A stretch of DNA of 64,000 nucleotides from Heliocidaris tuberculata (taxonomy: Eukaryota > Echinodermata > Echinoidea > Camarodonta > Echinometridae): the NCBI GenBank assembly GCA_025618425.1, contig CM046847.1, forward strand, positions 3,394,259 to 3,458,258, read 5' to 3'. Position 1 is the first letter of the stretch; each line of letters starts with the position of its first letter. A program made the translations under genes and the position numbers. The notes under the pieces were generated by a model. It was not told the DNA's origin. It was given only the letters and a program-made list of their open reading frames with translations, and did no database searches. Of the stretch, positions 20,849 through 33,076 are shown in pieces.

Positions 20849-21766
20849 GTTACCCAGGCTACAAAAATATGTACATTTAATCAATTATATGCTATAGTGA
20901 CTCCATAATTTTTCATACTGTTGTACATTTCGGCTTGTATGTTATCTTAACTTACTTTTGTACAAACACTACATACATTGTGCAGTCGTACAAGTATGCA
21001 AATTCTGTATACCGGTACATGTAGTTTCATGTATACACTATGTACATGTGTACGTGTATATGTTGTTTTGCAGTTCCTATCATTTTGGAGAAAGAGCATT
21101 TTACTTACTTCCAGATCATACATGAGTTTACACTGTACATCATCATAGATACATACACTGTAAATAGTCATTTTGGGGAAGTTTAATGAACTTACTGCAG
21201 GAAAGTCATTAACTCATTATTTTTCGTAGAATTGCATTTAGCCAGTATGCATAAGCCAATTTGATGCCCTTATTTGCCTGATAATACACCTAGTTTGCTG
21301 TGCTTTAGGAATTTCATTACATTTAAATGCCAAAGCAGTATAGCCAACTCAAATAATTTATTTATTAGCAGTAAGGATTTTAAAAATCTGAATTTCATAA
21401 AAAAATATATTTTGCTACATGTAGTCTTGATTAAGATGTCCATTAATTCATCTCGATCTGTAATCTAAAAAGTATTATGCCACACTTGCCAGTGCTGATG
21501 TGAAAGATTTAAATTTAATGCTTTGCTGAAATGTTCAATACATGTATAGTCTTATGATTTAAAATATCATATCATGCTTTGTTTTTATTTCCCAAAGATT
21601 GCATAGTAATTGCTACATTTCACCGTACTTCATGATTTATATTTTTTGCTCGCTGAGCTGGAATTAAGGCAAAGTTGAATTCTGGATAAGGAAGGATATA
21701 CCAGTTCTTTGGAATTGTAAATGCCGTTTTAAGTGTAAAAGCAAATAATATAAGTTTCTGGACTCT
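20849..21766. other. Intergenic, no gene recognised
   Basis: A/T-rich sequence with ACATGTAC words; no frame with a recognisable domain. Confidence 0.5.
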
Positions 21767-22198
21767 TAGTCAGGAATTCACGAAGGTGGTTTAAATTTAG
21801 ACCATGGTTTATGCAGATTTCATGGTATAAGTGCTCTTGATTTAGCGCATTCACTTAAAGAGATGCAATAATGAATGAGTGTGATTGGCAAAGGGTGCTA
21901 AATTCACGCTAGTTGCCATGGTTTAGACTATGGTTTATGTAATTTAATTTAAATAAACAGTGCATAAATTTATAAACCATGGTTTATGTAAATTAATTTA
22001 AATAAACTTTGCATAAATTTACATAAACCATGGTCTAAAGCATGGCAACTAGCGTGAATTTTGCGCCCTTTGCCAGTCATTGGCATTCATTATTGGATCG
22101 TTCTAAGTGTACGAGCAAAATCAAGCACACTTATACCACAAAATCTGCATAAACCATGCACGTCTAAATCTAAACCACCTTTGTGAATTCCGGCCTTA
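21767..22198. mobile_element. 432-bp palindromic fold-back element
   Basis: Left TTAGTCAGGAATTCACGAAG and right end GTGAATTCCGGCCTTA are inverted copies. AACCATGGTTTATG words repeat on both arms and around the centre, and TTTAATTTAAATAAA blocks flank the axis. The whole element is one long hairpin. Confidence 0.85.
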
Positions 22199-25083
22199 GA
22201 GAATACATATTTAGTGTAATCTACACTCTCCAGAATATTTAATAGAATGAAATGAGGAAGTCGAGCATAATCTTGATTTCTAGCATCATCCTGCAAATAA
22301 ATAAAAAAAAGCAAACAAGACAAATATACATGTAGATGAACAAGTGCTACTTGTATTGCATCAAGATATTTATGAGTTGTTTTTTTTTTCTTATAGAGAT
22401 GTTCTTTTGTGTGTACATGTATATTAGTCATAAATTTCTGTATGTTGTGGAGATATTTTTTTTTAGAAGAAGCTCTCTTCATTCCTGTTATTTTTTAGTT
22501 ATTTATTTGATTTAGAATTTATTTCAAACTTTTATTGATTTGATTTGAAAAGAAAATATTGAATGATAAACTTTAAAAGGAGATAGATTTGTAGATGAAT
22601 TTTGGAAATTGAAGCTTTCACTCCTAAAATTAGATAAATATGGGTATTCCCTTTGATGAAACAACATCAAGACATAATACGTACATATGATTTTTCTTCA
22701 ACTGAATTTTTGTTGTGATTCTATTCATTTTTAATATGATGCACTGTTCCTTCTTATTGATCCCTTCTTATTCCACTTTGCGCATACTTGAACATTTGCA
22801 CTCGTGTGAAGTATTAATTGTGAAAGAAAACGACAGGTTTGATGGCCTTGCTTTGTCAAAAATCTTATTGAAAATTCAATGCATTATTGTACAAATATTA
22901 AAATTTAAAACTTTTTCTTACTCCATATTCTACACCTTTTAACGTTCCAATGTGCAAAGTTCCACCTGATAACATGTTAGTAAAAGTAATAACTTTGTTA
23001 CAGGGATGCCCATGATGTATTATCAGTCAAAAGTGTGAATTTTATTTGCCTCCTTCTTTTTAAAACGTGTAGTATAGTGTAGACGTTGCTCGTTCATGTA
23101 CTTGTATTTATGTGAATGCACAGCCCTTACATGTGCATGTATGTTGGAGAATCATCAAAAATAGAATGTGCAGTACTCTGAATGACAAAAACAGGAAGAA
23201 AGGAGAACAGGAAGGAAGAAATTGCTTAGGGAATGTAATATTCTTAACCACAGGGATTCCGATATATTTTTTTAAGAGGCGTCATCATCATCCAACTTGT
23301 TATTTTAAAGTACAGTGTGTACATTTATTCATTTGTGCTCATCAAAGAATTATAATTAAGCAACTAAAAATCAGAACCAAAACGAAAACACAATACTGAT
23401 CAGATCATTCAGATGTGACAGTGTTTCAATACAATTCCAGTTTAGAAAAACGTAGTACATATTTATTCAGTATTTTTTTCCTTTTTCATTTTGTGATGTT
23501 TTTGGTAATCCAATAACTATGGGCATATTCATACTGTACAGACAATATTTTCTTTCTGCTACAATGTACATTTACATATATGTATATTTTTAAGACTAAC
23601 TAAGAATCGAAAATGAATGTTCCAAACCGCTAAGTTTAGAATTTTGTCCTTGATACACATGTATACAAATACAAGTAGGTCACATGCATGACAGGTTTTC
23701 ATATACATGTAGTTGGATGTTGTCCAAATCTTCATGTCAAAATCCTCAAATACCAGCAAAATTAAGAAAGAAAAGTCTAGAAAGCCATTGTTGGTTAAAG
23801 ATTGCCACTTACAAAGTATCTCTTCATTCTGTTATATAATGATCTGTCTTTATATCCAATTTCTATTTACACTGTATTATCCGGTTATTGCATTTTAGAA
23901 GATTTTTTTTGTTTAATACACCCATTTGACAGTATTTGGAGTACATGTACATGTATCTATTCACCCCTGCTATTCATGAATTAAAAAAAAAAAAAAGAAA
24001 GCAATATGAATAAAAAATAAATTAGATGAGTTTGCATTATTACCATGGAAATGAAATTAGCAAGAAAAACTTTTCCACTTTTTGTTCCTATTTGCCCCTG
24101 TGTTCCCATTCACCCATGTGTTCCCATTCACACCGTTTTTTTTTTTTTTTAATCTTTAAAAACTTTTATTGATCAAATAATTCATACTTACATTGAAAAA
24201 ACAATCATCATATAATCAATTCACAGTAATTATAACTCTACACACTGCTTAGTTTTTGAAGAACATATCGATCTATAGGTAGATCATAGATGAGGTGGAT
24301 TCATGAATTTGAGTGAAATAGACGATACCAATTGCGATACCAATGAGGGGGGGGGGGGGGGGAGATTGCCTATTTGATTGATATATAATTGTCAAATATA
24401 CATGTACAGTACATGTATTTGTTTGTCTCTTTCCAATGATATCTAGGTTAGTTAATTATATTTCAGATATATAGAATTATGGACTTAATTGGCATGCATT
24501 TAATTGCTATGGGATCTTGAGATGTTTTGCTTTTCGATATTGGTCCTCATTCATTACAGTTGTATCCCCATTTATTGAAGACTATAACAACTGGGAGTCT
24601 GATAGAAGCTGTTGTATATATCTGAAGTGTCAGTCAGTCTGGTTGTATGACTCATGCTCTAAAAAGTTAACATTTTGTTTGTAAAGAATAAGATAAATGT
24701 AGAATTGTACATGTAGGCTCCCTCCCCGTCCCTGTTGTATTGAATTTGTATTAAAGCACATTTGCTTTGGCTACCCTTCTAATTCCCAAGTAACCTGATA
24801 TGAAACAGTATGCTCATTGCTCCAGATACTGAGCCACAAAATGGGGTCAGTTGATGATAATTGAATTCTGGAAGTGTGAAACCTTTGTAGGTTATAAGCT
24901 TAGTGTACCAGCCTACCAGGATATTTCTGTACATTGATGATATTGAGGCAAATGGCAAACAAATAATATTGATCATTTTCTCCTGCGCTTGTTCAGCTGT
25001 GCTACTCAGCCATACTTGTATTTGTATGTATGTTGAAGATAGAAAGACCTTGCTTGCCTTGTTTCCTTGAGGTACTACACATC
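22199..25083. other. Intergenic, no gene recognised
   Basis: A/T-rich DNA with one T run (24136-24150) followed by TTTATT (24165-24170), which on the minus strand looks like a retrocopy 3' end. A G run lies at 24347-24362. Short frames have no recognisable family. Confidence 0.5.
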
Positions 25084-25271
25084 GGGGGCAGATCCAGGAT
25101 TTTGTGAAGGGGGGGGGGGCACACAAATGTCCGAAAATTTTCTGACAAGCAAAAAAAAAAAAAAAAAAGGTTATCAGTTCTAAAAGGGGTGGGGGCACAA
25201 TTTATACTTTGCTTTCAAAGGGGGGGGGGGGTATGGGCTGGAATTGCCCCCCCCCCCCTAAATCTGCCACT
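25084..25271. mobile_element. Small G-run-bearing fold-back element
   Basis: Left GGGGCAGATCCAGGATTT and right AAATCTGCCACTG pair imperfectly. The inside holds three runs of 10 or more G or C and an A run. Confidence 0.5.
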
Positions 25272-25352
25272 GTTACACATGCCCTGTCTACAAGTGCTCT
25301 GCATCAATTTTGTACACTAACCAAATTCTGAACTTCAACCCAGGACCAAACA

Positions 25353-25840
25353 CTATACCTAACCCTTAACCTAAACCTAAACCAGGGCTGTCAACTTTAG
25401 GGAACTGCTTGGAAGGGGAGATTTTTTTTTTTTTTTTTTCTTCTCTTGCCTGCCCTCCAAGTCGCTCAGTGGGGGGAGGGGGGAGGGGGGTCCAAAAGTC
25501 GCTCAGTGGGGGGGGGGGGGGGGAAGGGGTGAAAGTTCAAATTTTTTTCTTACCTGCCCTCCAAAAGTCGCTCAGTGAAGGGGGGGGGGGGGGAGAAAGT
25601 TGCTTTCTCGCCTTCTTGTACAACTTATTAAAACAACAGTTCGTTTTCGCTATTTACATATTTTGGTGCGGGAGATTTTCATTTTACACGTTTGAAGGGA
25701 GGTTTTTTATAAAGCGGGAGATTTACATGCTTGGCGGGAGAATGAGTGTGGTGATGTGAGACTTCCGCCAAATGGGGGAGGGTTGACAGCCCTGCCTAAA
25801 CCCAACTTAAAACCCAATTGTAACCTAACCCTACATGTAA
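25353..25840. repeat. Telomere-like CCTAA-rich flank split by the hAT-like MITE
   Basis: CTAACCCTTAACCTAAACC before the MITE and CCTAAACCC..CCTAACCCTA after it resemble degenerate CCCTAA telomere repeats. Confidence 0.45.
25383..25794. mobile_element. hAT-like MITE with internal G-rich subrepeats
   Basis: Termini CAGGGCTGTCAACT and GTTGACAGCCCTG are inverted repeats, and CCTAAAC occurs directly on both sides, as a target duplication would. Three imperfect units with TGCCCTCCAAAAGTCGCTCA followed by G runs lie at 25445-25590. Confidence 0.7.
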
Positions 25841-27262
25841 CCATATATCTTCAACAAAATAAAGCCCAGAGCAATTGCCACTGGAGCATATGTCCGAGCA
25901 CCAATAGATTTATTCCATCCTTCGCCTATTGCACTGTTCACATAATGCTCAAATATATATGCCTGCCACCATGACAACATACATCAATGCCGCTTGGTTA
26001 TGGTAATATTTTATTGACGGAGAAGATTGATGTAAATGCTAAAGTGATGATGGCCCACCCAACTGGCCGTGGATTGGAAAAGGAGAAAGTCTGCAAACAT
26101 TTCCCTAAACAGAGGCTGTAAATGTACACAGTGTAAGCCAGTTTGCCGGCTTTTGAAGTGCTGTTTTGCTTTGAATATTCAGGATTTTTCACACTCTAAA
26201 AATATATCTTCAGTTAATGTAGAAATAACTCACAAAAATTGAGCAGTTTATAAAGCTTGACATGTCTTCTTCAGTTGATGCATCTATTTCTATTATTATT
26301 TTTCAAACACTGCAAAGCTAACATACACTTACACTTTTAGAGAAAGAAGAAATAAATCTTCAGAAATTATTCTTTCAAAGCTGGACATCCTCTTTAGCTC
26401 ATGCATTAATTACAATTATTCATGTATTCAGGCCCATTAACATTTTAAAGAAAAGCAGTACGATTTGAAGCGCGATTTGAATCTCACTGTTTTTTGCCCA
26501 TTCACACTTGGGATATGTGAAATTAGTTTTTGTTATGTCACTTTTGCTGACGTATGTTGTAACAAAGAGCTTCTTTGACCTTCATTACAACAGAGTGCAT
26601 GTCAAATAGTCACAGTTACTCGCAGAACACTCTATTAGTGTGATTTGAATAATGACCGGAATTTCACTACTTAGATTTTATTTGAAATATGTGTACACCC
26701 CCAAAAAACCTGAGAAACCAATCACAATTCAAAAATTATTTTTTTGAATCTCTCCACTTGCTCTGTATGTGAATGGCGTGTAGGCTATGTTTGTATTAAT
26801 CTCTTCGAGCCATGCACAATGTCATTGTATTTATCAGTTCTTGCAGACTATCTTTGACCTTGAGATCATTGAATAAGGTCATTAGCCTTGTGAGATATGT
26901 TGATAATTAACTATTTCTTCTTTTTTCGTTAATTTCAAGTTCTTTTATTTCTTCCAGACAGCCATAATGACCTTATTATGAATAAATAATGACTTTGTTC
27001 TTGAGATGATGCCCTGCTGAGAGCCAGAAGGGCATTGACTTGTATCTTTTAACTCAGATTTTACATCCTTCTTGCTCTCAGGAGTCAGGAGATTATATGT
27101 TGATAATGATATTTTTGTAGACACAGGTATGCACCATTGTTGAGGTGGTACATGTATAATTGGTATTTGCTCTGTGTTGATAGGGGCGTACAGTATTTGG
27201 TTATTGCGTTTACCACATTGATTTTAAAAATGCACTACTCATGCAAATGCATATTCTGTAAA
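25841..27262. other. Intergenic, no gene recognised
   Basis: A/T-rich; no frame or RNA with a recognisable family was seen. Confidence 0.5.
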
Positions 27263-27662
27263 TTAACCCTTTCAGGACAGGAATATTTAAGGGCTAAATT
27301 GATCACATTTTGTTCTCCAAATTGGCAACAATAATATTTTTCCTTTAGTGCTACTTGGTTCTAATAAGGTGTAATGTCTTTAAAAACAATACACATGATT
27401 AAAAGATACATGATTATACATGGATAAAAACAATGATTTTGAACCTCTCAATGTGTTGCCAATTTGAGGATTTAAAGCTTACTTTAAAAATTCCTGGCAT
27501 CAAACGCAGTACATGGTAATGTAACAAACATGGATATAATGTGTGCAGAAATTTTTGCTCTTTCTACTCATATATCATATACATCTGGTATATTTTTTTA
27601 GAGCTCTGAATCAAGTTATTCAGCCAAACCGCAAAATGTGGTCAATTGTCTCGAAAGGGTTT
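27263..27662 (+). mobile_element. 400-bp MITE with TTAACCCTTTC ends (family B, copy 1)
   Basis: Left TTAACCCTTTCAGGACAG and right CTCGAAAGGGTTTA are short inverted ends; the body is not a hairpin. Copies at 31951-32361 and 35332-35736 are in the opposite orientation and share the full body (e.g. CCAAATTGGCAACAATAATA). Confidence 0.85.
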
Positions 27663-28560
27663 ATTCGATGTTCCCATCTCATTAGTGTGAAATGAATTTT
27701 AAAAACATAACATTTCCACTGTATGAAAGATTCTTGTGAATAAAATTAAAAATAGTTTAAAAGTTTACAAATGAGTTTCAAGCATACTTAGGCCTTCATG
27801 TTCATGAAATGTAAATAATTCATGCACTTGTTTACATTAAGAATGATATTTGCAATTGACATGTAGTCCAAGCGCACTGTGATAGAAAAGGTTAGAAATG
27901 GTATTCACTTTGAATCTTGCACATTTTTATGCCACTCATCATTTTACAGAGCATAGTTCCACCTTCGTATTGTTATAAGCAAGAGCATTTGTAATACAAA
28001 TATCTTTCCAACATGGAACAAAGAATGGCTACTGCTGAAGTTTACTGAAAGTAACATTTTGCTGTTGAAAAAAGAAAAAGAAAAGAAAGTGCACTAGAAG
28101 CGAATATTTGTTTGAAGATCTCTGTTAAATTTTTGATCATATAATACTACATGTGACTGTGCATACAGTTCAAATAATCATGATTATCAGTAATTTGATT
28201 ACTCTAATGCATTAATTAGTTGTAATTTTCAAATTTATATTAATGCAATAAAATAAATTTCACTTTTGCTTGTGTACAACTTGACTCAATTGATGTGTTT
28301 TCAATCATTTCTTCCTGAAACCCATGGTGATGAACTAATTCTGTTATGTCTGATATATGGATGGAATCCATGTTTTATACATGTACATGAGAGAGTGAGC
28401 AGTGATATGAACATTTTCAAAATGAAAATAAAAAAAATAGCATTACAGTTAAAGTTCGACATGACTAGACTCCACCATTAGCATAAATTACCACAAAATT
28501 CTGTCATTATTTAGGCTGAAAATTGGGCGGTGTTGTACTATGAAATTGATGTGATCTTAT
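27663..28560. other. Intergenic, no gene recognised
   Basis: A/T-rich sequence without recognisable features. Confidence 0.5.
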
Positions 28561-28565
28561 ATATC

Positions 28566-28700
28566 CTGTTGTAGTTGAGTGATTCAAACGCTTGACCGGA
28601 GATGTGAAAGTCATGGGTTCAAGCCTAGGCATGGCACCAATGTCTTTTGGCAAGACATTCATCTTCAAACATACAATCTGAATATTGTGAAAGTAGAATG
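28566..28700 (+). mobile_element. tRNA-derived SINE-like element
   Basis: A B-box GGTTCAAGCCT at 28616-28626 sits about 45 bases after an A-box-like TAGTTGAGTGATTC (28572-28585), and the sequence continues GGCACCAATGTCTTTTGGCA, a SINE-type body. No cloverleaf with proper stems is formed, so it is not a tRNA gene. Confidence 0.6.
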
Positions 28701-29237
28701 CAAGTGTTGTGTATGTTTTGTATTATTACAGATATTTGAAAATAATTCTGTCACTTCAAATTTCGTGGAAAATGGCACTAGTGTGAACTCTACACCATCA
28801 TAGTGAATTGATGGATCTTCAAGTATATCAGACTTGGCTAGTGTGAATGTACCCCATAATACAAGATGGCTATAGCACTCTTGTTAAGTTGGTAATGATG
28901 AGATGATGACAAATCCAGATTTGCCAAGTGAGATTGATGAGGCTTTCAGTCATCCGGTAGCCTGTTGCTAGGCAACCATCATTATTACGCATTGATGAGA
29001 TGGTAAAGGGTGATGCTTGTGTGAGGCATGTTATTTAGATAGCACTTAAAGAAGTCCTTGCTATAGTGGTGCACATGTGTACTGCTTTTGGACATGGACA
29101 AAATTGTAATTTGAGGTGCCTGTGGAGTGTAGATATGGCATATAGTCATGGTTATTGCAGTTTTCTATTTGTTTAACTCATTTGAGGAGGAGGAGGAAAG
29201 AAAGGGGAGTGACAGATGGCCAGATAAATAAATATAT

Positions 29238-29276
<39 letters not shown>

Positions 29277-29645
29277 GGGGGGGGGGGGGGGGGAGGGAAG
29301 GGAGAAAAAGATAAAGGCCAAAGAAAGATGGTGTAAAATTATGCAGAGAAACTGAAATATAATTGAAGATGAAGAAAATGATGCTGCTGGCAAGAGAGGA
29401 GAGAATGGGAAATGAGGAAAAGAGGCAGAAAAAAAAAAAATTGTGAGATGAGTAACAACCAAATGGGACACTACCCTATATACAGACACTTGCTGAACAT
29501 AAATGTGAATGGTTGAGGTGACTCACCAAAGAGATATTCGTGGTATCTGAAATATGCAATTGATAGTATTTTGCAGCTGTCTTATCCAATACATGTACCT
29601 GCCTCACAGGGATGGTAATACAGCTTTGAAAGTGGAGGTTAGGGA

Positions 29646-29677
<32 letters not shown>

Positions 29678-29940
29678 TCAGTGGAGAAAGCAGAAAATAT
29701 ACTGCCATCAATGCCCACCAACACCATCAACCCTCCCCCCCCCCCCACACACACAAATACCCCATGTGTAGATTTGATATTCACCTTGTCATTAAGTAAC
29801 CATTTTTAAAAAAAAAATGTGGTGGTATTGGCTTGATTGCTGGAGAAATACATGTAACAAATGTATGATAAATGGACACGTTTTCATCTGGTCATAGATT
29901 GTAGTGTTCAAGCCACCTTTCAACAACCTTCTATTCTCAT
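28701..29940. repeat. Intergenic with GA and long G runs
   Basis: GA repeats at 29241-29270 followed by a G run (about 29273-29294), and a run of 29 G at 29649-29677. No gene was recognised. Confidence 0.7.
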
Positions 29941-31317
29941 TTTCAGTTTTCTCTCTCTCTCTCTCTCTGTATCCTCTGTCTCTCCTTGTCTTTCCTCTCT
30001 CCCCTCTCTACCACTCCCTCTACCTTACTCTCTCTGTTCTTGTCTTATGCAACTGTTTGTAACTTTTCTTAAAACCATTTTAAAAATTCACAATTCTCTT
30101 TCAAAATCAATTTCATCCATTTTTTTTAAGTTAAAAAAAAAAAATGGATATGAGAAAGTAAAGTGAATGTGCTTCTGAATGCACTCAAGTCTTTCACCCT
30201 GACTGTGCCATCAATTAATTGATAAAGCATTTATCACTAACAACTTGTGAGAAAGATTATTATTGACAAATTTCCATTTTTCCTTGTTCATCTTGACAAA
30301 GCATTCCATGATATCTTATTTTATAATTCATTGTTTTGTTCTGAATTGAAATAAAGAAAGAAGAGCTTTTCTCTGTCCAAAATAGTAGAAATAGTATCAA
30401 AACTTGGGCAGCATTAACCCTTTGTAGCATTGCAAGTATTAATGACTGAAGAACACAGATATTAAAAGAGACATACAGGCATCATATGCTGTACCAGCAA
30501 ACTTGTGTTTTTACTCAATCATGAGTACATTGATAAAACATGTAAGACATATCACAAATCCTTCATTTAAATTTACTTCTAAACTACACAGCTGGTTTTA
30601 CATAGAATGTATAGTGAAGTTGTATATTGAAAAGAAAAGAAAATTATACAAAAGTGGAAATGTAACTCTTTTAAAGTTTGCACCTGCATTCAGGTGCTTA
30701 CAAAATGCCAGCAAGCATGTGTTATGTCATGTAATACCTTGACCTACTGAAAGAAAATATATATCAAAAAGAACATCTCTAATGGTACATATATGTTTTA
30801 CAGAAAAATGAAACATGGTATTCAAAGTGTCAAACCTTTTCGGAAAGGCTTTGGTTCTTTACTGCAATTCTTTTTTAAGCCTGCATTTTGATCTCATGCA
30901 AGAACAGTCATATAACACCATTTTCGTCTAGGAATTAATAAGGAAATATTTGATATCTGCTAAGATTTCATTCATATTACAGCCTTTTTAAAAGACAGGA
31001 TAGAGTCTACCATATATTTTTGGATTACAGAACAGAAAGAGGAGTTTTCGTATAAACATATGCTTGGTTTCTCAGAATGGAACAACATTTCAAGATTTCA
31101 AAAAAAAAAGTCATTCTGAATCCTTCATCATGCAGTGCATCTTTTTTACTTTTTGACCAGCAAAATGTACATAATTTTACAAAAACTTGCTGAAAATCAC
31201 ATAAACTGAAAACCACAAACATATATGGATATAAAGGGACAATATATTCTACTGAATGGAGTTCTCTGCCTAATTTTCACAGTCGTAACCTTTCCTTTGC
31301 TCTTTATTCAGCTAATA
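29941..31317. other. Intergenic, no gene recognised
   Basis: Contains a CT-rich stretch at 29949-30040; otherwise A/T-rich with no recognisable frame. Confidence 0.5.
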
Positions 31318-31492
31318 CAGTGGAACCTTGTTATAAAGAACACTGTTATAACAAACTCTCATTATAGCAAAGTAATTTTTCCGGTTTCAATTCTTTGTAT
31401 TCTATTGTTTTTTAGCCCTGATATAACAAGGTTTCAATATAAAGAAGTAATTTCCTTGGTCCTAAGGAGTTTGTTATAAGGAGGTTCCACTG
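31318..31492. mobile_element. Tigger/pogo-like MITE flanked by TA
   Basis: Ends CAGTGGAACCTTGTTATAA and TTATAAGGAGGTTCCACTG are inverted repeats of about 24 bases, bordered by TA on each side as expected for a mariner/pogo-type insertion. Confidence 0.85.
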
Positions 31493-31599
31493 TATACATT
31501 TCCTATCCATTAAGGTTTTAGCAGATATCAACGATGATGATGTTGATGTTTATATTTTACTTGACTTCGAAGAAAGCAAGTATATGCTTGTAGATCCTA

Positions 31600-31760
31600 G
31601 ATAAGTAACCAGGTGACCTATGACCTCCTACAGGAGAGAGTTGGCAAGTGAGGTTTAATACCTTGCCAAACGGCACTGGCACAATGCCTTGGTTCAACTC
31701 TGCCAGTTGCTAGAACCACTGCTCTATCACTAAGCAATCACATCTCCTCATTTAATTGTA
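31600..31760 (-). mobile_element. tRNA-derived SINE-like element
   Basis: Read on the minus strand, an A-box-like TTAGTGATAGAGCAGTGG (31719-31736) is followed by a B-box-like GAGTTGAACCAAGG and the phrase GTTTGGCAAGGTATTAAACC, which is similar in style to the SINE at 28566. Confidence 0.5.
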
Positions 31761-31803
31761 GTTCTTTAAAATATAATCTTATTTATGTTATATTTTACGA
31801 AAA

Positions 31804-31906
31804 ACATAATTTGATTTGTAAATTCCAGAACTAAAGGTTACCTTCAAGCAATTATGAAAAACATAATTTGATTTGTAAATTCCAGAACTAAAGGTTACCT
31901 TCAAGC
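31804..31906 (+). repeat. Tandem duplication of a 57-base unit
   Basis: The unit starting ACATAATTTGATTTGTAAAT occurs at 31804 and again at 31861 with no visible difference, so the duplication is recent. Confidence 0.9.
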
Positions 31907-31950
31907 AGGGCTCCAAATTAACTTCTTTAGTAGGTGGTCTGCATTGAACT

Positions 31951-32361
31951 TTCCCTTTTAAAACAATTGACAACATTTTGTGATTTGGCTCAATAACTTT
32001 TGATTCAGAGCTCTAAAAATCATACCATATCCATGAGTAGAAAGAGCAAAAATTTCTGCACACACTATGTCCATTTTTGTTGCATGACCATATTGCGCTT
32101 GATGCCAGGAATTTTAAAGAGGAGGATAAGCTTTAGAATCCTTAAATTGGCAACATACTGATTGATTCAAAATCATTGTTTTTATCAAAATTGTTCATTT
32201 TTTTAAACTTTTCAACAAAGGTTCTAACCATGTATATTGTTTTTAAATACATTACATTTTATTAGAACCATAAAGCACTAAAAGAAAAATATTATTGTTA
32301 CCAATTTGAAGAACAAAATGTGATCAATTTAGCCCTTAAATATTTCCTGTCCTGAAAGGGT
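31951..32361 (-). mobile_element. 400-bp MITE, family B (copy 2)
   Basis: The right end is CCTGTCCTGAAAGGGT. The left end is less clear (CCCTTTTAAAACAATTGAC). The body aligns with 35332-35736 base for base over most of its length. Confidence 0.8.
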
Positions 32362-32488
32362 CAAGGTTATGTATGCATGAGCCCTATGTTACAAATTTAA
32401 AATTTAGAGACTGAGCCTATTGGTGTCAAGCTCTGCTTTAAGTGATTGTACCTACACTTCTCCCTTCAATGCAATAGATAGAACATAA

Positions 32489-32700
32489 GGGGGCTGTTTC
32501 ACAGAGTTAAGTTGGACTTAAAGTTATGCGTAAGTGCCAATGCGCATGCGGTACTTAACGCATAATCTCAATGATGATTATCCAGTAGCACGCGTCCCCT
32601 GAGCATGATCTGACCCATGCGGTGATGCGTAATATACAGCACGCAACTAGGAATTTAAGTGCGACTTTAAGTCAAACTTAACTCTTTGTGAAACACCCCC
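32489..32700. mobile_element. 212-bp fold-back MITE (GTTTCACAGAGTTAAGT ends)
   Basis: Left GGGGGCTGTTTCACAGAGTT pairs with right AACTCTTTGTGAAACACCCC. It lies about 100 bases beyond the GLRX3 stop codon, so it may sit inside the GLRX3 3' UTR. Confidence 0.85.
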
Positions 32701-32798
32701 AAGATGTCACAGTCTGTATGTATACAGGAAAGAGGTTATGGAACCAGGTAGAATGTTCCTAGACGGTTTTAATTACTAAACCAGGAAGACTTGATGAA

Positions 32799-33037
32799 TC
32801 ATCCCTCCAACATGCTTGCCAACTCTCCAGACTCTTGCAGTTCCTGCAATACAAAGAGAAAGAAGGAGAGGGTTGAGATAAAATGACGGGGGTGTAAAAG
32901 GAAAAAGAAAAGAAAAGAGAACAGCATAAAATGAAACAGAAAAGGGGAGACAAAAAAAATCAACATACCGAAAGAGATATCAAAGGAGAACAAGATAAGA
33001 AAGAAATATTTATGGAGGAAAAAGGAAAGAGAGAAAA

Positions 33038-33076
<39 letters not shown>

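Noticed and set aside
22090..22482. 130-codon minus-strand frame
   Set aside because: Lys-rich at first, overlaps the arm of the palindromic element at 21767-22198, no family recognised, and no splice-supported partners.
28566..28640. A tRNA gene
   Set aside because: The B-box is good but the stems of a cloverleaf do not pair; the SINE reading fits better.
29178..29489. Hydrophobic minus-strand frame with Ser/Leu repeats
   Set aside because: Produced by GA and G microsatellites.
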